Source of the DNA: Planctomycetia bacterium
Lineage (GTDB): Bacteria > Planctomycetota > Phycisphaerae > UBA1845 > Fen-1342
DNA: 64,000 bases
Direction of reading: 5' to 3'
Assembly (NCBI GenBank): GCA_015709575.1
Contig: CP054190.1
Coordinates: 3,718,616-3,782,615 of the forward strand
Below the pieces are notes generated by a model. The model searched no databases and was not told the origin of the DNA. It saw nothing but the letters and a program-made list of their open reading frames with translations. Below, piece by piece: positions 17,841 through 26,211 of this stretch; position 1 is the stretch's first letter, and each line of letters begins with the position of its first letter. Position numbers and translations under genes: made by a program.

Positions 17841-18253
17841 ACCCGCTCGCGAAAGTCCGCAACCGCCGTGGCGAGATTCCAGAAGTACGCCGCCGCCGCG
17901 GCCAGCCCGAACGACCCTGCTCCGATCCCCGCGACGGTGACACCGAAGCCGAATTCGCGCAGCGTCAGCAACACGGCGGCCGCCACGAACGCCGCCGTGA
18001 TCAACATCATGCTGCCCGTGAACGTCGCACCGCCGCCGCGGATCGAGCGACCACCCGGCGCCGGCAGCACGGCGACGCTCGCCCCCTGATACCCGATGAA
18101 CGCCAACTGGCACCACAGTGAGAACAGCGCCACCCCGGCCGAGGCGCGCAGCCAATAACCCCAGTCGGCCTCCGGCGGCATGCCGTTGATCGCGACGATC
18201 GCCCCCAGAAACACGCCGCCCCAGAGCGGCATGGTGTAGGTCCAAAAGCTCAT
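17837..18253 (-). CDS. Four-TM membrane protein of unknown function
   Basis: 138 residues with four predicted TM helices: about 8-24 (PLWGGVFLGAIVAINGM), 36-56 (SAGVALFSLWCQLAFIGYQG), 75-95 (GSMMLITAAFVAAAVLLTL) and 103-130 (VAGIGAGSFGLAAAAAYFWNL). No named family recognised. Its stop overlaps the glcE-like start by four bases, so the two are cotranslated. Confidence 0.6.
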   Translation of the reverse strand: MSFWTYTMPLWGGVFLGAIVAINGMPPEADWGYWLRASAGVALFSLWCQLAFIGYQGASVAVLPAPGGRSIRGGGATFTGSMMLITAAFVAAAVLLTLREFGFGVTVAGIGAGSFGLAAAAAYFWNLATAVADFRERV

Positions 18254-18444
18254 TCGCGAGTCCTCATCCGTGCATCGCGAGTCGTACGCACTCCGCCGAA
18301 AAACCTCCGCCCTCAGACGGCCCGGCCGACGCCGCGCCGCCGCGCAGTTGATTCCTGCACCCGCGGCGTCAATCATACCCGGTTCGCGCCGGGCCGGCCG
18401 CGACCGCCAATGGCGATCGTGCCGCTCCCGCCCCCAGGTGAACC

Positions 18445-19710
18445 ATGGCCGACTCGCTGCCCCGCATGCTCTCCAACTTCCGCCCGCTGACCGGCGTCGT
18501 CAAGGCGGATTACACCGACTTCCTCGTGGACGAGGCACCGTTGTACGACTTCGACGGAAGCGGCACGCACACGCTCTTTCGGATTGAGAAAACCGGCCTG
18601 AGCACCATGCAGGCGGCGCACGACGTGGCCCGGGCGCTCAACGTCTCGCGCCGCGACGTGGGCTTCGCCGGCCTCAAGGACGCCCGCGCCGTCGCACGGC
18701 AGTGGTTCAGCGTCGAGCACGTCGACCCGGACGCCGTCTCGCAGCTCGCCATCCCGCGCATCCGCGTGCTCGAGGTCACGCGCCACCGCAACAAGCTGCG
18801 GCTCGGACACCTGCGCGAGAATCGCTTCATCATCCGCGTGCGCGAAACGGACGCCGGTCGGCTGGCACAGGTGCAGGACGCGCTGCGCACGCTCACCGAT
18901 CGCGGCGTGCCCAATTATTTCGGTCGGCAGCGGTTCGGCAATCGCGGCGACACGTGGATCGTCGGACGCGCCTGCGTGCGCGGCAATCTCGAAGAAGCGC
19001 TCGACTTCGTGCTGGGGCGGGCCGGACCCATGGACCACGGCGACATCCTGCAGGCCCGCCGCGCCTATGACCGCGGCGAGTACGCGCAGGCCCTGCAGCA
19101 CTGGCCACGGATGTTCCGCGACGAGCGACGGGCACTGGCCGCGCTGGACCGTGCCGACGGGAAGAAGAAGCGCGGCTTCCTGGCGATCGACCCGCATACG
19201 CGCCAGTTCTACGTCTCGGCGTATCAATCGCACCTGTTCAACCGCGTCGTCGCGGCGCGCCTGAGTGCCGGCGGATTGCATCAACTGCAACTCGGCGACC
19301 TGGCCTGGCTGCACGCCACCGGTGCGGTGTTCAGCGTCACCGACCCCGCCGCCGAGCAGCCCCGCGCCGATGCCTTCGAGATCAGCCCGACCGGCCCGCT
19401 TTTCGGCTATCGCATGACGCACGCGAGTGGTGCGCCCGGCGAGATGGAAGCGGCCCTGCTTGCGGAGGAGGGTCTCACCGACGAGGCCTTCCGCAATCCG
19501 CATTTGCGCGTCAAGGGCTTGCGCCGGACACTGCGCTTCCCCATCCGCGACGCCGCGGTGACGCTTGGCGCGGACGGGCGTGGTTCGTATCTTGAGCTGC
19601 GCTTCTCGCTGCCGCGTGGCTGCTACGCCACCGCGGTGCTGCGCGAGCTGTTCGACGAAAGCCCGGCGGCGGCATCCGGGGAAGCGGACGAGGAAGAGTC
19701 CGACGACTAG
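18445..19710 (+). CDS. truD: tRNA pseudouridine synthase TruD
   Basis: A 421-residue TruD, which makes pseudouridine 13 in tRNA-Glu. The catalytic Asp lies in FAGLKDARAVARQ (about residues 74-86). NYFGRQRFGNRGDTW (about 153-167) and QFYVSAYQSHLFNRVV (about 253-268) are further family signatures. The TruD insertion domain follows. A short acidic tail (EADEEESDD) ends it. An A-rich region with CCAGGTGAACC supplies a ribosome site. dnaA follows 75 bases downstream, so the two may share a transcript. Confidence 0.95.
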   Translation: MADSLPRMLSNFRPLTGVVKADYTDFLVDEAPLYDFDGSGTHTLFRIEKTGLSTMQAAHDVARALNVSRRDVGFAGLKDARAVARQWFSVEHVDPDAVSQLAIPRIRVLEVTRHRNKLRLGHLRENRFIIRVRETDAGRLAQVQDALRTLTDRGVPNYFGRQRFGNRGDTWIVGRACVRGNLEEALDFVLGRAGPMDHGDILQARRAYDRGEYAQALQHWPRMFRDERRALAALDRADGKKKRGFLAIDPHTRQFYVSAYQSHLFNRVVAARLSAGGLHQLQLGDLAWLHATGAVFSVTDPAAEQPRADAFEISPTGPLFGYRMTHASGAPGEMEAALLAEEGLTDEAFRNPHLRVKGLRRTLRFPIRDAAVTLGADGRGSYLELRFSLPRGCYATAVLRELFDESPAAASGEADEEESDD

Positions 19711-19785
19711 ACACCCGGGCGGCCCGCGGGGGATCACACTCCGGACCTCGCGCCCCGTCGCCCGACTGCGCGGAATCAAGGCACG

Positions 19786-21090
19786 TTGAACACGGGCGAT
19801 CACATCCCGATGGACCGGCTGGTGCACCGCGTGCGCATCGACCACCCGCAGTTGTACCGCGCCTGGTTCGAGGATCTCGGCGGCGCGGAAATCGCCGGCG
19901 GCGAGCTGCTCATCCCCGTGACGGACGCCACCCGCGCCGCGTACCTGCGCGAGCACTGCACCACGGCCTTCTCCGAGGCCGCCTCGATCATCAGCGCCCG
20001 CCTGCTGCCGGTCCGCTTCGTCAATGCTGACCGCACGCCGCTGCCGCCCGCGGCCGAGACGGTGCTCTCGCGGCTGCGCCTGAACCCCGACTACACTTTC
20101 GATCAGTTCGTGGTCGGCCCGTCGAATCGTCTCGCGCACGCCGCCTGTCGCGCGATCTGCGCCCAGCCCGGCACGCTCTACAACCCGCTCTTCATTCACG
20201 GCCGGTCCGGCCTGGGCAAGTCGCACCTGCTGCAGGCCACCTGCGACGCGCTGCTGCGCGCTGCGCCGGGGACGGACGTGATCTACATGTCCTGCGACGC
20301 CTTCATCAATGACCTGGTGCGGGCGCTTGAATCCGGCACCTTGCAGCGCTTCCGTGATGAGACGCGCCACGCCGGCGTGCTGGTGCTGGATGACGTGCAG
20401 TTTCTTGCCAACCGCGAGTCGCCGCAGGAGGAGCTGTTCCACACCTTCAACGCGCTCTACAACGACCGCCGCCAGATCATCCTCTCGGCCGATGCGCCAC
20501 CCAGCGACATCCCCAAATTGGAGGATCGCCTGGTGAGCCGATTCAACTGGGGCGTCGTCGGACAGGTGGATCCGCCCGATCGCGAGACGCGCCACGCTAT
20601 TCTGCTCAAGAAGGCCCGGCTGCGCGGCGTTGAGCTGCCCGATGACGTGGTCGACATCATCGCTGAGCGCTGCGACGCCAACATCCGCCTGCTTGAAGGG
20701 GCGCTCAGCCGCCTGATCTTCGAGAGCCAGGCCGCCGGCCGCCCGATCACCGTCGACGTGGCGCGTGAAATGGTCGCCACGATGGGCGGCCCGATCCGCC
20801 GCGCCGTGCAGATCAACGACATCCTCGAGGCGGTCGCCGCACAGTTCAGCGTGCGGCTTTCGGAGCTGGTCGGCCGAAGGCGAACCAAGAGCGTCGTACT
20901 GCCGCGCCAGGTCGGCATGTACCTCGCCCGCAAACTCACCTCGATGAGCCTTGAGGAGATCGGCGCGCACTTCGGCGGCCGCGACCACGCGACCGTCCTC
21001 TACGCGGAAAAATCCGTCGCCGATGTCGTCAAGAAGACTCCCGCCCTGGCCGAGTCCGTCGCCGCGCTCACCCGCCGCCTGGAGCGCTGA
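19786..21090 (+). CDS. dnaA: Chromosomal replication initiator DnaA
   Basis: A 434-residue DnaA. Domain I is short (about 1-80). AAA+ domain III has Walker A GRSGLGKSH near residue 140, Walker B VLVLDDVQFL near 203 and the sensor/box VII region PDRETRHAILLKKA. Domain IV has the DnaA-box-binding signature GGRDHATVLYAEKSV (about 400-414). It opens oriC. The start is a TTG at 19786 with AAGG just before it; an ATG at 19810 is the alternative. dnaN is not adjacent and I see no cluster of TTATCCACA boxes nearby, so the origin is probably elsewhere. Confidence 0.95.
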   Translation: MNTGDHIPMDRLVHRVRIDHPQLYRAWFEDLGGAEIAGGELLIPVTDATRAAYLREHCTTAFSEAASIISARLLPVRFVNADRTPLPPAAETVLSRLRLNPDYTFDQFVVGPSNRLAHAACRAICAQPGTLYNPLFIHGRSGLGKSHLLQATCDALLRAAPGTDVIYMSCDAFINDLVRALESGTLQRFRDETRHAGVLVLDDVQFLANRESPQEELFHTFNALYNDRRQIILSADAPPSDIPKLEDRLVSRFNWGVVGQVDPPDRETRHAILLKKARLRGVELPDDVVDIIAERCDANIRLLEGALSRLIFESQAAGRPITVDVAREMVATMGGPIRRAVQINDILEAVAAQFSVRLSELVGRRRTKSVVLPRQVGMYLARKLTSMSLEEIGAHFGGRDHATVLYAEKSVADVVKKTPALAESVAALTRRLER

Positions 21091-21168
21091 TAACGCGATA
21101 CAGTCGCAGCGGACCGCCGCCGCGCGGCCGCGGCCCCCGAAGAGACGCCGGGTAAGCGAAAACGCCGG

Positions 21169-22680
21169 CTAACGCGAGTGCCCGTCCACCAGCAGCGCCG
21201 CGAACCCGCCGTCGCGCCAATCCGATGCGCAGGCGCCCCATGTCGGCAGCGTCAGGCGCCGCTCCGCGCACCGCCAGCGCGGATCTAACCGCACGAACGC
21301 CTCGACCACCCGATCGTTCTCCTCCTCCTCGATGCTGCACGTGCTGTATACGATCCGCCCGCCCCCGCGCACGCACGCCGCCGCGACGCCCAGCAGCCGC
21401 ACCTGTAGCTCGAACAGCGACCGCAGCGCCGCCGCGCACAAACGCAAGCGCGCCTCCGGCCGTCGCGCCAGCACGCCGCTGTTCGAACACGGGGCATCTA
21501 CGATCGCTGCATCAAACTCCCCCCCGCCTGCGCATTGCTCTGCTACCGATACGTCGAGTGGTGCATGTATGATCGCCGCCCCGCCCTCACGCGCCGCCCC
21601 GATCGCCGCGCTTTCGCCACCCGCGGGCGTCACGCACACCGGCAGGTCCAGCCCCAGCCGCCGCGCGTTTTCACGCAGCCGCTCCAATCGAGGCGCGCTG
21701 GCGTCGCACGCCAGCACCCGCGCGCCGCGCAGCGCCAGCGCGACGCTCTTGCCCCCCGGTGCGGCGCAGAGATCCAGCACGTGCTCCCCCGGCTGCGCCC
21801 TCAGCAATCGCGCCGCATCCGCCGCGGTCAAATCCTGCACATACGCCAGCCCCTCCCGCAATAGCGCAGACTCCGCCACCCGCACCCCCGGCGGGACAAA
21901 TAACACGGCTTCGCCGTCAGGATCCGCCGCCCACACCACCGCCTCTCGCGCTCCTACTCCATGTTCATCCGCCGCCCGCGCTGCGAATTCCTCGCGCGTC
22001 GCGCGTAGCGAATTGCGATGCAGCACCGTCGGCGGAGTCCCCTGCCCGGCCCACGCCGCCGCCACGCCGCGCTCGTCGCCGAATCGCTGGATCAACAAGG
22101 ACAATCTCGCCAGGCTCTCCCCCGTCTGAATCGCCAGCCGCCTTCTTCGACGCTGATCGTCCTCGCGCCCGGCGCCGTGGATCAGCGGTTCGCGCAGGAT
22201 CGTCGCCGAATCCCAACCGGTGCGGATCGCCGCCGGATGGGCTGCATCCCATTTCGCACCGTGCTGCACGACCGCGTCCGTCACCCGCCGCAGCACCGCA
22301 TTCACCATCCGTGACGACGGCGCGCCGCGCAACCGCCGCGCGACGCTCACCGCCTCATGCACCGCGGCGAACGCCGGAACGCGATCGAGATACAGCAACT
22401 GGTATCCCGCCGTCAGCAGCACCGCCCGCAGCGCAGCCGGCGTCCGACGCGGCTCATAGGCGGCAAAACGCGACAATACGCCCTCAATCGTGCCCAGGCG
22501 CCGCACCGCCCCGAACGCCAGTTCCCGCGCCAATCCGGCGTCGCGGGCGTCAATCCCTGCACGCTCAGCGCTCCCCTGCGCCAATGCCTCCGACAAGCGC
22601 CCCCCATCAGACAGCACTGCCGTCACGGCCCGCACCGCCAGCGCCCGCGCCGGCGACACGGATGCGCGCGAAGTCGTCAT
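21169..22680 (-). CDS. rsmB: 16S rRNA m5C967 methyltransferase RsmB-like
   Basis: 503 residues. An N-terminal NusB-like RNA-binding domain (about 1-140; LAREL-FGAVRRLGTIEGVL) precedes a SAM methyltransferase: VLDLCAAPGGKSVALAL (SAM site), DAPCSNSGVLARRPEARLRL (motif IV Cys) and YSTCSIEEEENDRVV (motif VI nucleophile Cys). Motif IV contains a Pro-Cys and motif VI a Thr-Cys, as in RsmB. It methylates C967 in 16S rRNA in E. coli. The start at 22680 overlaps the fmt stop as ATGA, the classic fmt-rsmB (def-fmt-rsmB) arrangement; def is not in the window. Confidence 0.9.
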   Translation of the reverse strand: MTTSRASVSPARALAVRAVTAVLSDGGRLSEALAQGSAERAGIDARDAGLARELAFGAVRRLGTIEGVLSRFAAYEPRRTPAALRAVLLTAGYQLLYLDRVPAFAAVHEAVSVARRLRGAPSSRMVNAVLRRVTDAVVQHGAKWDAAHPAAIRTGWDSATILREPLIHGAGREDDQRRRRRLAIQTGESLARLSLLIQRFGDERGVAAAWAGQGTPPTVLHRNSLRATREEFAARAADEHGVGAREAVVWAADPDGEAVLFVPPGVRVAESALLREGLAYVQDLTAADAARLLRAQPGEHVLDLCAAPGGKSVALALRGARVLACDASAPRLERLRENARRLGLDLPVCVTPAGGESAAIGAAREGGAAIIHAPLDVSVAEQCAGGGEFDAAIVDAPCSNSGVLARRPEARLRLCAAALRSLFELQVRLLGVAAACVRGGGRIVYSTCSIEEEENDRVVEAFVRLDPRWRCAERRLTLPTWGACASDWRDGGFAALLVDGHSR

Positions 22681-23684
22681 GACGCATCCGTCGGCTGCTC
22701 AAGCCGATCGCCCGGCGCGACACGCCTGCCATTCACAAAATCGCGGAAGGCCATCAACTTGCCGCCCGTGGGGCGGACTTCGAGCAGCCGGATGCGCCCG
22801 GATCCGCACGAAACCGTCAGATCGGAGCAGAACGCACCAGGCGGCGACAATTCCGGTGCCGCGGCATCAACTGGCAACGGCGCGCTCACGTCGCGCGGCA
22901 GGTGTGCCGGCCGATCGCCCGGCCCGCCGACCTCGACCGCCCGCGCCAATTGCAGTGTCTCGCGCCGGGCGCTCGCGCCGACGTACACGCACGTCGCCGC
23001 CGGCCAGCTCCACAACCCGCGCACCCGCGCCGCCACGGCCGCGGCTGGCTGCGAGAAATCCAGCCGCGCGTCCGACTTGGACAGCTTCGGCGCGCGGGTG
23101 GCCTGCGCCGCATCCTGCACCAACGGCCGCTCGCCGCGCTGCATGGATTGCAGCGCTTCGAGCAGCGCGGCAGGCCCCAGTTGCGCCAGCCGATCATGCA
23201 GCTCGTCGGCAGTTTCAGCCGGATCAATCGGCGTTCTCGCCATCGACCAGATTTCGCCCGCGTCCCAGCGCTCGTTGAGCTGAAACACGGTGACGCCCGT
23301 CTCCGTCTCGCCGCGGAGAATTGCCCATTGGTATGGCGCCGCGCCACGGAAGCGCGGCAGGAGCGAGCCGTGGATGTTGATCATGCCGCGCGGAAAGGTG
23401 CGCAGCAGACCGGGGCCGAGCTTCTGCCCGAATGCCGCCACCAGCCCCAGCTCCGCCCCGCGCGCCCAGTGCGCCGGATCATCCGCATTGACGTCGGCTG
23501 TCTGAAAATGCGGTATTCCGAGCCGATCCGCGGCCTCGTGAATCGGGGTCGGGGTTACCTGTCGGCCGCGCCCGCTGGGGCGGTCCGGCTGGCTGACGCA
23601 GGCGCGGACGACATGCCCGGCCCGCAGCAGCGCCTCGAGCGCGGGAACGCCGAACGAACCGGTGCCGAAGTACACGATCTCCAT
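22677..23684 (-). CDS. fmt: Methionyl-tRNA formyltransferase
   Basis: 335 residues. It adds a formyl group from 10-formyl-THF to Met-tRNAi. The N-terminal formyltransferase domain has MEIVYFGTGSFGVPAL and the active-site strand MINIHGSLLPRFRGAAPYQWAI (about 105-126, with N and H of the catalytic triad); DAGEI is the Asp region. The C-terminal domain (about 205-320) is the tRNA-binding barrel. I chose the ATG at 23684 since Fmt proteins begin directly with this strand; an in-frame TTG lies four codons upstream. Only 24 bases separate it from the aldolase gene. Confidence 0.95.
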   Translation of the reverse strand: MEIVYFGTGSFGVPALEALLRAGHVVRACVSQPDRPSGRGRQVTPTPIHEAADRLGIPHFQTADVNADDPAHWARGAELGLVAAFGQKLGPGLLRTFPRGMINIHGSLLPRFRGAAPYQWAILRGETETGVTVFQLNERWDAGEIWSMARTPIDPAETADELHDRLAQLGPAALLEALQSMQRGERPLVQDAAQATRAPKLSKSDARLDFSQPAAAVAARVRGLWSWPAATCVYVGASARRETLQLARAVEVGGPGDRPAHLPRDVSAPLPVDAAAPELSPPGAFCSDLTVSCGSGRIRLLEVRPTGGKLMAFRDFVNGRRVAPGDRLEQPTDAS

Positions 23685-23708
23685 CACGACTCGCAACCAG
23701 GGGCGGGC

Positions 23709-24359
23709 TCACGCATCCGCGGCGACGCGCCGACCGCGGGCGTCGCGCAACGCGGGGATCATCTCGGGCGGAATCGCCACCGGCGCGCCCAGCGCGCGGG
23801 CCTGACAGTACACGCGGCAGACGGATTCCAGCGTCTCGGCGTTCAGCAGCGCCGACTCGGCGTCACGCCCCCACGCGACCGCGCCGTGGTTGGCGAGAAT
23901 CGCGGAGACGCCCCGGGCGACATGAGGAACGACCGCGTCGCCGACGGCGTTCGTGCCGGGCGTGCGATACGGGACCAGCGGGATCGGCCCGAGCAGCACG
24001 TCCGCCTCCGGCAGGAGGCCGGCCGGAACGGATTGGCCGAGCAGTGCGAGCGTCGTGGCGAAGGACGAATGCGTATGCACGACGGCGTGAATGGCAAGGC
24101 GCTGCGCGTCGGCGGCACGGTAGATCGCCAGGTGCAGCCGGATTTCACTGCTTGGCGTGCCTGATCCCTCCAGTTGACGGCCATCGAGCGCGACGACGCA
24201 CAGCTCCTGCGGAGACAAGCGCCCCTTGCAGCGGCCGCTGGGCGTGCAGAGCACGCGATCGGGCGCGAGCCGCAGGGATAGATTCCCCTCCGCGCCGGCG
24301 ACGAGTCCGCGCTCATAGGTGCGTCGCGCGATCTCGCAAAGCTGTTCGGCTGGTGGCAT
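23709..24359 (-). CDS. Class II aldolase/adducin family protein
   Basis: 216 residues of the Zn-dependent class II aldolase family (FucA, AraD, MtnB). GAEGNLSLRL at about residue 21, the phosphate-site TPSGRCKGRL, and SEIRLHLAIYRA precede the Zn-ligand HTHSSFATTLALLG (about 94-107); a further ligand is in NHGAVAWG (about 155). The substrate (fuculose-1-P, ribulose-5-P, methylthioribulose-1-P) cannot be fixed from sequence. It lies directly upstream of fmt, on the same strand, and 99 bases after the RNase H gene. Confidence 0.85.
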   Translation of the reverse strand: MPPAEQLCEIARRTYERGLVAGAEGNLSLRLAPDRVLCTPSGRCKGRLSPQELCVVALDGRQLEGSGTPSSEIRLHLAIYRAADAQRLAIHAVVHTHSSFATTLALLGQSVPAGLLPEADVLLGPIPLVPYRTPGTNAVGDAVVPHVARGVSAILANHGAVAWGRDAESALLNAETLESVCRVYCQARALGAPVAIPPEMIPALRDARGRRVAADA

Positions 24360-24458
24360 GAGCGGAATCGTAGCCCGCGCGGCGAACGAGATACAGAACC
24401 TCCCGTGCGGACGCCCGGCCGGGGACACGCCCGGTGTCGGAGTCGAATCGGAAGCGCG

Positions 24459-25313
24459 TCAGCTGGAGTGGCTGCCGTTGGACCCCGCCAGCGGACTGAC
24501 GACGAACGTGGCCCCGCAACCGGGCCGCGCGCAGCGCACCGTCAAAGCGGGTACGTTCGGAAAGTCCTCGGCGCCGGCGTTCTGGATGGCGAGCACGGTC
24601 GGCAGAATCGCCTGCGCGGCGCTGAGGCACATTCCCGGCGGGACGGTGGAGGCGATATCCCACGTTCCGTGCGCAGCGGGCGGATCGGGGCAGGCGTCCT
24701 CCGCAGGCGCGCGGCCGCAGACCACGCGGACCCGTCGCTCAGCAGGTGAAGCAGCGTTCGCAGCGCCTCCGTGGGAATCGGAGGCGTCCTGCCTTTTCCG
24801 CCGTGCGCGCGGCGCTGCGTCGCGCGCGCCTTTGCCTGCGGCCTCTCCGCCGCGCGCCGGCTCAGGGGCGTCGCTCCCGGGCGCGGCCGAGAGCCGATCC
24901 AGCACAATCACGTCGCGGCGCTCATCCATCGCCAGGTTGGCGAGCTGATCGGCACGCTTGTTCGCGTCGCGGCGAACGTGCCGGATGGACCAGTGCGAAA
25001 TCCGCAGCAGCAGGCGCTGCGCCTGGGCGTACAACTGTTCCAGCGCGGGGCTTTTGACCTGGTACTCACCGGTGATCTGTCGCACCAGCAGCTCGCTGTC
25101 GGAGTGAAGCTGCACCGGCTGCGGCGGCGCGAGCGCCACGCGCTCGAGTGATCGCAGCAGGGCATTGTATTCAGCGGCGTTGTTCGTCAGCGGCCCGAGA
25201 TAAAACCCGCCCTCGAAGAGCGGCTTCTCATCGTCGCCGCAGATCACCACCCCCGCGCCGGCCGGGCCGGGATTGCCCCGTGCCCCGCCGTCGAAGTGGA
25301 CGATCAGGCTCAT
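24459..25313 (-). CDS. RNase H-like protein fused to a C-terminal Cys domain
   Basis: 284 residues. Residues 1-~130 are a ribonuclease HI-type domain: VHFDGGARGNPGPAG (Asp 7), TNNAAEYNALL (Glu), LHSDSELLVRQITG (Asp) and RRDANKRADQLANLAM (late Asp). These are the DEDD residues that cleave RNA in RNA/DNA hybrids. An Ala/Arg/Asp-rich linker (about 140-185) leads to a second domain with CGRAPAEDACPDPPAAHGTWD, VPPGMCLSAAQAILPTVLAIQ and RCARPGCGATFVV, recalling TIGR04076-type small proteins. The full fusion is unusual. It starts 2 bases after the zinc-ribbon gene's stop. Confidence 0.8.
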   Translation of the reverse strand: MSLIVHFDGGARGNPGPAGAGVVICGDDEKPLFEGGFYLGPLTNNAAEYNALLRSLERVALAPPQPVQLHSDSELLVRQITGEYQVKSPALEQLYAQAQRLLLRISHWSIRHVRRDANKRADQLANLAMDERRDVIVLDRLSAAPGSDAPEPARGGEAAGKGARDAAPRARRKRQDASDSHGGAANAASPAERRVRVVCGRAPAEDACPDPPAAHGTWDIASTVPPGMCLSAAQAILPTVLAIQNAGAEDFPNVPALTVRCARPGCGATFVVSPLAGSNGSHSS

Positions 25314-25315
25314 GC

Positions 25316-26047
25316 TCAGGCGCCACGCGCGATGTGCAGAATCCGCCCGCAATGCCCGCAGGTGGTGACGTCGTCGCGGCTCATCAGCGCGCTGGCGCGC
25401 TCGGCGCTGACGGACATGTTGCACCCTTCGCAGATGAACTCGTCGCGGCGCGGGTTCGGGCGCGAGACGCGGGCCATCACCTCACCGTCAAATCGCTCCG
25501 AAAGGCGGTTGAACTGCTTGAGCACCTCGGGGTGCACCTTCGCCGCTGCGGCATCGCGCTGCGCGTTCAGCCGCGACAGGCGCTCGGAGAAGGACTGCTG
25601 CGCCCGCTCCAGCTCGCCCCGCAGCTCCGACAGGCGCGTCTCCTCGACCGCGATCTGCGCGGCGCGGGTTTCGGCCTCGCCCTTGCGCGTCTCGATCTGC
25701 TGCATCATCTCCATGCCGCGCGCCTCGACGCGCGCGATCTCGGCCCGGGCGTTGTTCATCTCGGAGAGAATGGCTTGATACTCTTTGTTTGTTCGCACGG
25801 CGTTGAGCTGTTCGCGAAGCTTGGCGACGCTCGTGTTGCGGCTCTTGATGTCCAGGTCCAGTGCGTCGAACTCGATCTGCAACGCGCGGGTCTGATCGCG
25901 GTGAGCGGCCAGTTCCTTCTGCCCGGCCTGCACCCGCGCCGCCTGGGCGGCGACGCGCTTCTCGCGGGACGCCACCTGCCGGCGGATGTCCGCGACCTGA
26001 AGTTCCACTTCCTGCAAATCCAGCAGCGCCTGGATCGTTGCACCCAT
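25316..26047 (-). CDS. Coiled-coil zinc-ribbon protein (COG1579/DUF164 family)
   Basis: 243 residues. A long coiled coil (about 8-180, heptads such as LQEVELQVADIRRQVASREKRV and TNKEYQAILSEMNNARAEIARVEARG) is followed by a C4 zinc ribbon, CEGCNMSV...CGHCGRIL, near the end. COG1579 proteins are predicted nucleic-acid-binding or chaperone-like; their job is unknown. GGAG precedes ATG 26047. The RNase H gene follows after 2 bases, and aldolase, fmt and rsmB continue in the same direction, so this is the first gene of a likely six-kb operon. Confidence 0.85.
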   Translation of the reverse strand: MGATIQALLDLQEVELQVADIRRQVASREKRVAAQAARVQAGQKELAAHRDQTRALQIEFDALDLDIKSRNTSVAKLREQLNAVRTNKEYQAILSEMNNARAEIARVEARGMEMMQQIETRKGEAETRAAQIAVEETRLSELRGELERAQQSFSERLSRLNAQRDAAAAKVHPEVLKQFNRLSERFDGEVMARVSRPNPRRDEFICEGCNMSVSAERASALMSRDDVTTCGHCGRILHIARGA

Positions 26048-26211
26048 CCAGCGTCTCCGGGGGCCGGCCTTCCGTACATCGCGAACCGCATAGTATCCTC
26101 TGTTCTGCCGCGCGTCGCAAGGCGGCCCGTTTGACGGGTTTTCGCTGTGCAGACCGTCCGCCCAGATGGGCACCATCGGACGCGCGGATCGCCCCGGAGG
26201 AGCATGACATC

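Noticed and set aside
18373..20988. 871-codon antisense ORF opposite truD and dnaA
   Set aside because: Shadow of the high-GC codon bias of two certain genes; translated sequence low-complexity and unlike any family.
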